Part shown: in pieces, positions 1 to 5,179 of the stretch
Layout: each line of letters starts with the position of its first letter
Position numbering within the stretch: the stretch's first letter is position 1
The notes under the pieces: model-generated
What the model was told of the DNA's origin: nothing
What the model saw: the letters and a program-made list of their open reading frames with translations, nothing else
Databases searched by the model: none
Assembly: GCA_023386455.1 (NCBI GenBank)
Contig: JAEWJO010000366.1
Span: forward strand, 1 to 6,474
DNA: 6,474 nt
Origin: Pseudomonadota bacterium
GTDB lineage: Bacteria; Myxococcota_A; Polyangia; Haliangiales; Haliangiaceae
Direction of reading: 5' to 3'
Translations under genes and position numbers: made by a program

Positions 1-295
1 CGTCGACGACGCGACATCCCGGGTCCGCTGCACACGCGGACCTGTCGAGCGTCTCGCACGTGCTGCCGCACACGCCCCACGACGGGATCGGCGCGAACGC
101 GGCCTCGGCGCACGGCGCGCACGACGGATCGCAACCACTGCCGAAGCTCTCGCACTGGAGCGTATCGGGGTTGCGAAGCGGCGCGGGCGCGATCGCGGGG
201 GCGAGGCAGTTCGTGTCGTCGGCGTCGTCGGACGAGAAGTAGAGACAGCCCGACAACACGAGCGCGGCCAGGGTTCCGAGTGCCGGGCGAAGCAT
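1..295 (-). CDS. Cys-rich lipoprotein, N-terminal part (cut by left edge)
   Basis: I do not recognise a named family. The frame starts at ATG 295 and stays open for 98 codons to the window edge. Residues 1-16 form a short lipoprotein signal peptide (MLRPALGTLAALVLSG) ending in a lipobox L14-S15-G16-C17, so the mature protein should be lipidated at C17 and exported. An acidic linker (SSDDADDTN) follows, then a cysteine-dense part with C48, C55, C59, C62, C76, C80, C88 and C94, presumably disulfide-bonded in the periplasm or at the surface. The start is supported by GAGGGA four bases upstream of the ATG (300-305). The C-terminal part is outside the window, so length and function are unknown. 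It lies downstream of the TetR gene on the same strand with a 71-bp gap containing two inverted repeats, so it probably has its own promoter. This gene is not in a long ATG frame on the plus strand; the plus-strand frames here are shadows. Confidence 0.8.
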   Translation of the reverse strand, partial: MLRPALGTLAALVLSGCLYFSSDDADDTNCLAPAIAPAPLRNPDTLQCESFGSGCDPSCAPCAEAAFAPIPSWGVCGSTCETLDRSACAADPGCRVVD

Positions 296-321
296 GAGGT
301 CCCTCGGAGCAAGGTTCGCAC

Positions 322-337
322 CATCGCGAGCGCGATG
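322..337. promoter_or_regulatory. Inverted repeat upstream of the lipoprotein gene
   Basis: CATCGCG (322-328), two bases, CGCGATG (331-337): a perfect 7-bp inverted repeat ending 27 bp before the ATG at 295. Its place in the likely promoter or leader of the lipoprotein gene makes it a possible operator or mRNA hairpin. CG-rich palindromes are frequent in such GC-rich DNA, so the call is weak. Confidence 0.3.
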
Positions 338-342
338 CGATC

Positions 343-360
343 CCCGCTTGTTGGAGCGGG
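343..360 (-). terminator. Possible hairpin terminator after the TetR gene
   Basis: CCCGCT (343-348), six-base loop, AGCGGG (355-360): a perfect 6-bp stem starting seven bases beyond the TetR stop codon at 367-369. The position suits transcription termination of the minus-strand regulator gene, but no T-run follows on the minus strand, so an intrinsic terminator is not proven. Confidence 0.35.
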
Positions 361-366
361 CCGGCC

Positions 367-1002
367 TCAGGAATCTGAGTCGCCGCGGCCGCGCACGCCC
401 GGCTCGCCGATCGCGCACAGGGCACGGACCGCGATGCCCATGCGGTCGGCGAAGTCGCGGCGCGAGCTGCAAGCGTGCTTGAGGCCAACCGCGGTCGCAT
501 TGAGCGTGTCGGCGAGCTGGCGCGCGGACAGGCCGGCACGCTTGTACGCACCGGAGAGCTTCGAGCCGCGGATCACCTTCGCGACCGTCTCGACGAACTT
601 CTCCTCGTGCTCGGCGATCAGCGGGCCGACGAGCTGATCGGTCGCCTCGTGGAGGTCTGTGACGTCGGCGCCGATCATGCCGACGAACCGACCGAGCCAC
701 TCGTCGAACGCACCGACGAGACGCGCCTCGATCGAGCCCGCATGATCGGACACCCGGGCGTGGACGCCCTCGAGGCCGGTGACGAGGTAGTGGCGGACCA
801 CCGCGCGGAACAGCTCCTCCTTCGTCGCGAAGTGGAGGTAGAGGCCCTGGCGCGACAGCCCGGCCGCGCGCGCGACCTCCTCCATCGACGTCTTGCGGTA
901 GCCGTACCGCATGAACGCGGCGAGCCCCGCGTCGAGCAGGCGCTTCGTGCGCAGCTCCTCGGGATCGCTCGAGGTCTGGGGGAGGGAAGAGGTGCGGGCC
1001 AC
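367..1002 (-). CDS. TetR/AcrR-family transcriptional regulator
   Basis: A 211-residue protein of typical TetR size. The N-terminal DNA-binding domain (about residues 17-65) ends in the family signature: a helix-turn-helix around TSMEEVARAAGLSRQGLYLHF (38-58), followed by KEELFRAV. The remaining ~145 residues are the variable helical ligand-binding and dimerisation domain, so the inducer cannot be read from sequence. I chose GTG 1002, preceded by AAAGAG. The frame continues upstream to a TTG at 1047, which would add 15 residues, but that start lies inside a 28-bp inverted repeat and has no ribosome binding site; the first in-frame ATG is inside the HTH domain and too late. The gene is divergent from the MBL-fold hydrolase with the inverted repeat between them, so it probably represses both itself and the hydrolase, as such pairs commonly do. 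The last residues (VRGRGDSDS) are a polar tail. Confidence 0.93.
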   Translation of the reverse strand: MARTSSLPQTSSDPEELRTKRLLDAGLAAFMRYGYRKTSMEEVARAAGLSRQGLYLHFATKEELFRAVVRHYLVTGLEGVHARVSDHAGSIEARLVGAFDEWLGRFVGMIGADVTDLHEATDQLVGPLIAEHEEKFVETVAKVIRGSKLSGAYKRAGLSARQLADTLNATAVGLKHACSSRRDFADRMGIAVRALCAIGEPGVRGRGDSDS

Positions 1003-1020
1003 GGCGAGCTCTTTGACGAC

Positions 1021-1048
1021 CTTGACAACGTGAGTCCTGATTGTCAAG
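1021..1048. promoter_or_regulatory. Palindromic operator candidate between TetR and MBL genes
   Basis: CTTGACAA (1021-1028), 12 bases, TTGTCAAG (1041-1048): a perfect 8-bp inverted repeat spanning 28 bp, with arm centres 20 bp apart (about two helical turns). It is AT-richer than its surroundings. Each arm contains TTGACA, the -35 consensus, one facing each gene (1022-1027 on plus, 1047-1042 on minus), so a bound repressor could block both promoters. Good -10 matches are lacking: the best on plus is AAGTAT at 1046-1051. TTGACGAC at 1013-1020 is a direct near-copy of the left arm core, nine bases away. TetR-type sites are normally dyads of 15-30 bp; identification as this regulator's site is inference from position and symmetry. 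Confidence 0.65.
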
Positions 1049-1049
1049 T

Positions 1050-2135
1050 ATGACCACCATGGCGCGATTCTCCGGTGAGCGGCTCGAGCGCGTGAAGGCG
1101 TCGGCGCAGTTCCGCGACGGTGCGTTCCGCAACGCGAGCAGCGTCCGGCCCGTGATGAAGGGCAACACGCTCGCGATCACGCGCGAGTTCTTCTTCGGCG
1201 GCAAGCGCCGCGTCCCGCACGCACCGCTGCCGGTCGAGAGTCCGCTCGAGACGTGGTCGCGGCCGAGCGCGTCGAACCTGCGTATCACGTGGCTGGGTCA
1301 CAGCACGATGCTGCTCGAGTCCGGCAACGTTCGCCTGCTGACCGATCCGGTGTTCGGCAACCGGGTCTCGCCGGTCTCGTTCGCGGGCCCCAAGCGCTTC
1401 CATCCGGTGCCCGCGACGATCGCGCAGCTGCCGAAGCTCGACGCGGTCCTCGTCTCGCACGACCATCTCGATCACCTGTGCGCGCCGAGCATTCGCGAGC
1501 TCGCGCAGCTCGGCGTGCCGTTCGTGACGTCGCTCGGTGTCGGCCTCCACCTCGAGCGGCTCGGCGTCGATCCAGACCTCATCACCGAGCTCGACTGGTG
1601 GGAGGAGCACGCGCTGCCCGGTGGCATCCTGTCGTTCACCGCCGTCCCGGCGCAGCACTTCTCGGGGCGCGGTCTCACCGATCGCAACGCGACGCTGTGG
1701 TCGTCGTGGGTGATCCAGACCGACCACCACAAGCTGTTCTTCAGCGGCGATACCGGCTTTCACGATGGCTTCGCCGACATCCACGCGAAGTTCGGACGCT
1801 TCGACGTCACGATGCTCGAGATCGGCGCGTGGCACCGGGCGTGGGGCGACATCCACCTCGGTCCCGAGAATGCGCTGCGCGCGTTCCAGATGCTCGGCGG
1901 CGGCACGATGCTGCCGGTGCACTGGGGCACGTTTGACCTCGGTCTCCATCCGTGGGACGAGCCGGCGGAGACGCTGCTCGCGCTCGCCGAGCCCGCGGGC
2001 GCGCGCGTGTTGACGCCGATCCTCGGCCGGCCGTTCGAGCCGGCGCACGTCGACGGGCCGAATCCGTGGTGGCGTGCGGTTCGCGCCGCCAGCGCGAGCG
2101 AGCCCGAGCTCGCCGCCGCGGTACCATCGCGGTGA
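1050..2135 (+). CDS. MBL-fold metal-dependent hydrolase, NAPE-PLD/RomA/UlaG-like
   Basis: A 361-residue cytoplasmic protein without signal peptide, with the complete metallo-beta-lactamase metal set: HDHLDH at 137-142, H203 (in AQHFSGR), D234 (in FSGDTGF) and H291 (in PVHWGTF), plus WLGHSTM around H84. The blocks DPVFGNRVSPVSFAGPKR and QHFSGRGLTDRNATLW place it in the COG2220 branch that contains N-acylphosphatidylethanolamine phospholipase D and enterobacterial RomA. Such enzymes usually bind two zinc ions and often hydrolyse phosphodiester bonds; the substrate here is unknown. Start choices are ATG 1050, ATG 1059 or TTG 1041, none with a clear ribosome binding site. ATG 1050 is used here, but a leaderless start at 1059 is possible given the TTGACA at 1022-1027. 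It is divergent from a TetR gene and overlaps the next gene by one base. Confidence 0.92.
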   Translation: MTTMARFSGERLERVKASAQFRDGAFRNASSVRPVMKGNTLAITREFFFGGKRRVPHAPLPVESPLETWSRPSASNLRITWLGHSTMLLESGNVRLLTDPVFGNRVSPVSFAGPKRFHPVPATIAQLPKLDAVLVSHDHLDHLCAPSIRELAQLGVPFVTSLGVGLHLERLGVDPDLITELDWWEEHALPGGILSFTAVPAQHFSGRGLTDRNATLWSSWVIQTDHHKLFFSGDTGFHDGFADIHAKFGRFDVTMLEIGAWHRAWGDIHLGPENALRAFQMLGGGTMLPVHWGTFDLGLHPWDEPAETLLALAEPAGARVLTPILGRPFEPAHVDGPNPWWRAVRAASASEPELAAAVPSR

Positions 2136-2806
2136 TGCCGGCGGACGAGCCTGCCGCGCGAGCGCCGTCGCGAGTCGTCCATCACGGCGACGGCCTCGAG
2201 TTTCTGCGTCGCGGCCCGCTCCCCGACGATCACGCGATCATCACGTCGCTGCCCGATCACAGCGAGCTCCCCTCGCTCGGCTTCGACGGCTGGCGGACCT
2301 GGTTCTCCGACACCGTCGCGCTCGCGTGCGGCGCGCTCGCCGACGACGCCGTCGCGATCTTCTACCAGACCGACGTCAAGCACGACGGTCGCTGGGTCGA
2401 CAAGGGCCACCTCGTCATGCGCGGCCTCGACGCCGCGAGCAGCCACGTGCTCTGGCACAAGATCATCTGCCGCGTCCCGCCGGGCACGACGACGTTCGGC
2501 CGGCCGGCCTACGCGCACATGATCTGCGCGAGCCGCGCGCGTCGCCTCTCGCCCGGCGCGTCGACGCCCGATGTCCTCCCCGCGCTCGGCGCGATGTCGT
2601 GGTCGCGGGCGATGGGTGCGGCCGCGTGCGAGGCCGCGATCGAGTTCGTCGCGTCGATCGGGAGCCGCACGGTCGTCGATCCCTTCTGCGGCCTCGGCAG
2701 CATCCTCGCCGCCGCGAACGCGCACGGCCTCGACGCGGTCGGGGTCGAGCTGTCGCGCCGCCGCGCTGCCGGTGCGCGCAAGCTGCAGCACGTCGCCGGC
2801 GGCTAG
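2135..2806 (+). CDS. SAM-dependent methyltransferase, beta-class order
   Basis: A 223-residue protein. The SAM-binding site is C-terminal: VVDPFCGLGS (D182-S189) is methyltransferase motif I and VGVELS (E205) is the acidic residue that usually holds the SAM ribose. The N-terminal half begins with a GDGLEFL segment (18-24) and carries TSLPD (37-41) where DNA amino-methyltransferases of this motif order have (D/N/S)PP(Y/F). LWHK and FGRPAYAH then occupy the place of the usual segments before the SAM half. The order, catalytic region first and SAM pocket last, is that of beta-class N4/N6 enzymes such as CcrM, but the protein is too small for a separate target-recognition domain and the catalytic motif is altered, so the substrate (DNA, RNA or other) is open. 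ATG 2135 overlaps the hydrolase stop (TGATG) and has no purine-rich site upstream, indicating translational coupling. The first conserved block begins near residue 14, agreeing with this start. Confidence 0.8.
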   Translation: MPADEPAARAPSRVVHHGDGLEFLRRGPLPDDHAIITSLPDHSELPSLGFDGWRTWFSDTVALACGALADDAVAIFYQTDVKHDGRWVDKGHLVMRGLDAASSHVLWHKIICRVPPGTTTFGRPAYAHMICASRARRLSPGASTPDVLPALGAMSWSRAMGAAACEAAIEFVASIGSRTVVDPFCGLGSILAAANAHGLDAVGVELSRRRAAGARKLQHVAGG

Positions 2807-3945
2807 CGCGGATACGTCGCGCGCCAGTGCTCGACGAGCTGGACGAGTGCCGCGAGCCGCGAGCCGCCGCGGCCTCGGCCGATCGAGTCGCGCGGCGCGC
2901 CGATCGTCGCCGCTGCATCCTCGAGCGAGCCGAACTTCTTGTTGTTCAGGCGCTGGCACAGCGCGCGCAGATCGAGATGCGGCGCGAGCGTGCCGCCGCC
3001 GTCGCGATAGAGGTTCGGCCCGTAGTGGCCCCAGGCCGCGATCACGTCGGTCGGCCGCACGAACGCCGCGAACGCCTCGAACAGCGCGCGCCGCTCGCCC
3101 GCGCCGACGATGTCCGCCTCGGCGAGCCGTGAGTGAAACGTCGTGTTCGGCGACAGCGCGCGCTGCGGAGTGCAGAGCTGCTCGAACCGCTCGCCGGTGC
3201 TCGGCCGGATCGCGACCCAGTGCACCAGCTCGTCGGGGCCCTGTGGCGCGGTCTTCTTGTACGGCCACGCATTTGCCTCGCCGACGACGCACACGAGATC
3301 CGCGAACCGGGTCGTGAGTGCCTCGGGCAGGCGCGGCCGATCGGGCCGCGGGCCGCGCTCGACGCGTACCCGCCGCTGCGGCCGGGTCGCCTGCGCGTGC
3401 AGCTGCATGTCGACCATCGCGCGGAACGGCTCGAGCAGCGCGCGAAACCCGTCGCGGTCGCCCTCGAGCACGCCGAGCACGTGCATCAGTGCCTCGATCG
3501 TCGACACGAACTGGTCATTCGGCTCCTTGCGGATCCGGTACTGCGAGGGCTCCGGCGTCACGAACGCGTAGCGGGGCAGGGACTGGAGGATCGGATTGTC
3601 GCGGACGACCGTCTTCGCCTGCGACCACGTGCCGTCGACGACGACGAGCGTGATCGGTCCCGGCGGTCGCTCGGTCAGGATGTCCTTGGCCCCGGGTCCA
3701 GGAAACAGCAGTGCCGCCGGCCGCGTCTCGTCGGCCAGCGCGCGGGCCAGCCCGGGATGATCGTCCCACCGCACGCCGACGTGCAGCTCGGAGTCCGGCA
3801 GCGACAGGCTCGCCATGCGCGCGGTGCCGATCGCCTTGTCGCGCTCGCGCGGGTGCTGGAGGATCACGACGCGGGTCTTCGTCGGCAGCTGGGGGAGCTT
3901 GTCGCAATAGCAGACCGACTGGGCACGCCGGCATCGGCGGCACAT
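2803..3945 (-). CDS. DTW-domain tRNA-uridine aminocarboxypropyltransferase with extra C-terminal domain
   Basis: A 380-residue protein. Residues 1-~185 are a DTW domain: zinc-type cysteines C2, C5, C12 and C14 (CX2CX6CXC), HPRERDKAIGTARM (31-44), DGTWSQAK at 104-111 and PSQYRIRKEPNDQFVSTIEAL near 133-153. Members such as E. coli TapT (YfiP) transfer the 3-amino-3-carboxypropyl group of SAM to a tRNA uridine (acp3U); this activity is inferred from family. Residues ~210-380 are an added domain of the same size as a DnaQ-like exonuclease and with a similar overall pattern (CVVGEANAWP at 219-228, FHSRLAEADI, WGHYGPNLYR, DLRALCQRLNNKKFGSLEDA), but the expected DxE acidic pair is not intact. ATG 3945, preceded by AAGG, is preferred over GTG 3981: the 12 codons between have poor G/C third positions, unlike the rest of the gene. 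It ends convergently with the methyltransferase, overlapping it by four bases. Confidence 0.9.
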   Translation of the reverse strand: MCRRCRRAQSVCYCDKLPQLPTKTRVVILQHPRERDKAIGTARMASLSLPDSELHVGVRWDDHPGLARALADETRPAALLFPGPGAKDILTERPPGPITLVVVDGTWSQAKTVVRDNPILQSLPRYAFVTPEPSQYRIRKEPNDQFVSTIEALMHVLGVLEGDRDGFRALLEPFRAMVDMQLHAQATRPQRRVRVERGPRPDRPRLPEALTTRFADLVCVVGEANAWPYKKTAPQGPDELVHWVAIRPSTGERFEQLCTPQRALSPNTTFHSRLAEADIVGAGERRALFEAFAAFVRPTDVIAAWGHYGPNLYRDGGGTLAPHLDLRALCQRLNNKKFGSLEDAAATIGAPRDSIGRGRGGSRLAALVQLVEHWRATYPR

Positions 3946-4000
3946 CGCCCTTGGCGTCACGGATACAGCTGCGGAACGCACCTACCCGGTTGTAGCGCGA

Positions 4001-4017
4001 CTCACGGGCAGCGTGAG
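4001..4017. promoter_or_regulatory. Inverted repeat in the divergent DTW/lipoprotein intergenic region
   Basis: CTCACG (4001-4006), five bases, CGTGAG (4012-4017): a perfect 6-bp dyad in the 122 bp between the divergent starts at 3945 and 4068. It could be a binding site serving either promoter. No convincing -35/-10 pair is visible in this interval. Confidence 0.3.
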
Positions 4018-4055
4018 ATCGGCGGGCAGGTTTCGACGACGGCACCAGATCGGCG
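4016..4055. repeat. Pair of 9-bp direct repeats, 31 bp apart
   Basis: AGATCGGCG occurs at 4016-4024 and again at 4047-4055, start to start 31 bp, close to three turns of the helix, just upstream of the lipoprotein start at 4068. The spacing would suit two activator contacts on one face of the DNA. GATCGGCG-like words are common in this composition, so chance is a serious alternative. Confidence 0.25.
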
Positions 4056-4067
4056 ATTCTCTGCGCC

Positions 4068-5090
4068 GTGCGCAGTACAAGCATCATGTGCCTGTTGTTG
4101 ATGGCGGCATGCAGCGACAGCGACGGCTCGTTGCCCCCGAAGCCCGCGAACGTCGACGAGTACGTCACCGCGTGGCGAGAGGTCTACTGCAGCCGCCTCG
4201 TCCGCTGCGGCGTGTTCGCGGACATTCCGACCTGCGAGGCGCAGGACCGGACGTTGCCTGCCGATGTCGACGTCATCGCGGCGGCGCAGGCCGGAATTGT
4301 CGACTGGAATGCTGATGTAGCGACCGACTGCCTCGCCGCGCTCGAGCAGCGCACGTGTGACTCGACAACGATGGAGGATCGCCTGTGGGACCTGCCGTGT
4401 TACGGCACGTTCATCGGTACACGGCGCGACGGCGAGCAGTGCGCGATCGGCCGCGAGTGCAGTTCCGGCGAGTGCCAGTACCTGAACGCGTCGTGCGACG
4501 ACAGTCGGTTGTGCTGCAGCGGCACGTGCAACGGCAACGGCCTGCCTCCACTCGGGATGCTCGGCGATTCGTGCCGGGCAGCGCCGTGCGCCGAGGGATA
4601 CTGCGACCCGGTGAGGTGGATCTGCCGGGCCCTCAAGAGTCCCGGCAACGAGTTTTGTGACTCGGATATCGAGTGTGCGTACGGCAGCGCGTGCATCGAC
4701 AGCGACTGCGTTCCGCTCGTGGGATCGGGCGAGGCGTGCACGCAGGGCGGCTACCGCCCGTGCAAGCTGATCGGTGAGACCTGCCACGCGCCCACCGGCA
4801 CCTGCGAGCGGGGGGCGGCGCTCGGTGAGGCGTGCACCGACGTCACCGACTGCGGCATCGCGCTCAGCTGCGACGATACCGGGCATTGCGCCGACCTGGC
4901 GCCGCGCCTCGGCGAGTCCTGCCGACTCTATGGCTACTGCCAGGCTCCGAACCTCTGCGAACGCATGGGGACTGACTACGTTTGCGTCCCGCCCAAGGCC
5001 GACGGTGCGATGTGCTCGGTCGACGCCGAGTGCGACAGCCAGCGGTGCGATCTCGGAACGAGCACGTGCACCTCCCAGCCGTGCATCTGA
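4068..5090 (+). CDS. Cys-rich repeat lipoprotein (myxobacterial type)
   Basis: A 340-residue exported protein of unknown function. Starting at GTG 4068 gives a short signal (MRSTSIMCLLLMAA) with arginine at position 2 and a lipobox ending in C15; ATG 4086 would leave no positive charge, so the GTG is preferred although no clear ribosome binding site is seen. Residues ~27-115 form a first region with C41, C47, C56, C88, C97 and C111. Then come seven four-cysteine modules, usually opened by G-(E/D/A)-x-C: 125-143, 169-186, 197-214, 224-246, 256-274, 285-306 and 316-334, with a CC-type insertion at 149-154 and a last C339. Cysteines outside the signal and lipobox number 38, an even count fitting full disulfide pairing outside the cytoplasm. 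Similar modules in myxobacterial proteins tend to be matched to Dickkopf-like cysteine-rich regions. Codon third positions are less G/C-biased than in neighbouring genes. Confidence 0.85.
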   Translation: MRSTSIMCLLLMAACSDSDGSLPPKPANVDEYVTAWREVYCSRLVRCGVFADIPTCEAQDRTLPADVDVIAAAQAGIVDWNADVATDCLAALEQRTCDSTTMEDRLWDLPCYGTFIGTRRDGEQCAIGRECSSGECQYLNASCDDSRLCCSGTCNGNGLPPLGMLGDSCRAAPCAEGYCDPVRWICRALKSPGNEFCDSDIECAYGSACIDSDCVPLVGSGEACTQGGYRPCKLIGETCHAPTGTCERGAALGEACTDVTDCGIALSCDDTGHCADLAPRLGESCRLYGYCQAPNLCERMGTDYVCVPPKADGAMCSVDAECDSQRCDLGTSTCTSQPCI

Positions 5091-5092
5091 GT

Positions 5093-5112
5093 GCCGGCAT
5101 CGATCGGCCGGC
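5093..5112. terminator. GCCGGC inverted repeat after the Cys-rich lipoprotein gene
   Basis: GCCGGC (5093-5098), eight bases containing ATCGAT, GCCGGC (5107-5112), beginning two bases after the stop codon that ends at 5090. A 6-bp stem with an 8-base loop is possible. The gap between the convergent genes is the natural place for a terminator, but no T-run follows on the plus strand. Confidence 0.35.
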
Positions 5113-5133
5113 GCGAGTCGCTCGGAAGCTCTC

Positions 5134-5146
5134 CGGGCCTGGCCCG
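5134..5146. terminator. Second inverted repeat in the convergent gap
   Basis: CGGGCC (5134-5139), T, GGCCCG (5141-5146): a perfect dyad that would fold as a CGGG/CCCG stem with a five-base loop. It lies midway in the 89 bp between the two convergent stop codons and could act on either strand; no T-run supports intrinsic termination. Confidence 0.3.
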
Positions 5147-5179
5147 AGGTCGGCGATGGAGGTTCGGTCCTTCGCTCTC

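Noticed and set aside
1003..1047. N-terminal extension of the TetR protein from TTG 1047
   Set aside because: The start codon would lie inside the inverted repeat that is the likely operator, and no ribosome binding site precedes it; GTG 1002 fits better.
475..1053. A 192-codon plus-strand open frame opposite the TetR gene
   Set aside because: It is the antisense of a clear TetR protein; the translation is rich in Arg, Glu, Asp, Leu and Val with no domain signature.
1050..2135. Beta-lactamase (antibiotic resistance) call for the MBL-fold protein
   Set aside because: The sequence blocks around the metal ligands are those of the NAPE-PLD/RomA/UlaG branch, and there is no signal peptide for a periplasmic beta-lactamase.
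2135..2806. Restriction-modification system
   Set aside because: The methyltransferase has no endonuclease or specificity subunit beside it; its neighbours are a hydrolase and a tRNA-modifying enzyme.
1760..3292. A 510-codon open frame on the minus strand
   Set aside because: It overlaps the hydrolase, methyltransferase and DTW genes, contains no recognisable motif and has an Arg/Ala-dominated composition typical of a non-coding frame.
3946..3981. N-terminal extension of the DTW protein from GTG 3981
   Set aside because: Only about half of its codons end in G or C, against a very high share in the gene body, and ATG 3945 has AAGG upstream and sits directly before the zinc cysteines. It cannot be fully excluded.
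3133..4101. A 322-codon plus-strand open frame opposite the DTW gene
   Set aside because: Antisense to a well-supported enzyme; it also runs through the divergent promoter region into the start of the lipoprotein gene.
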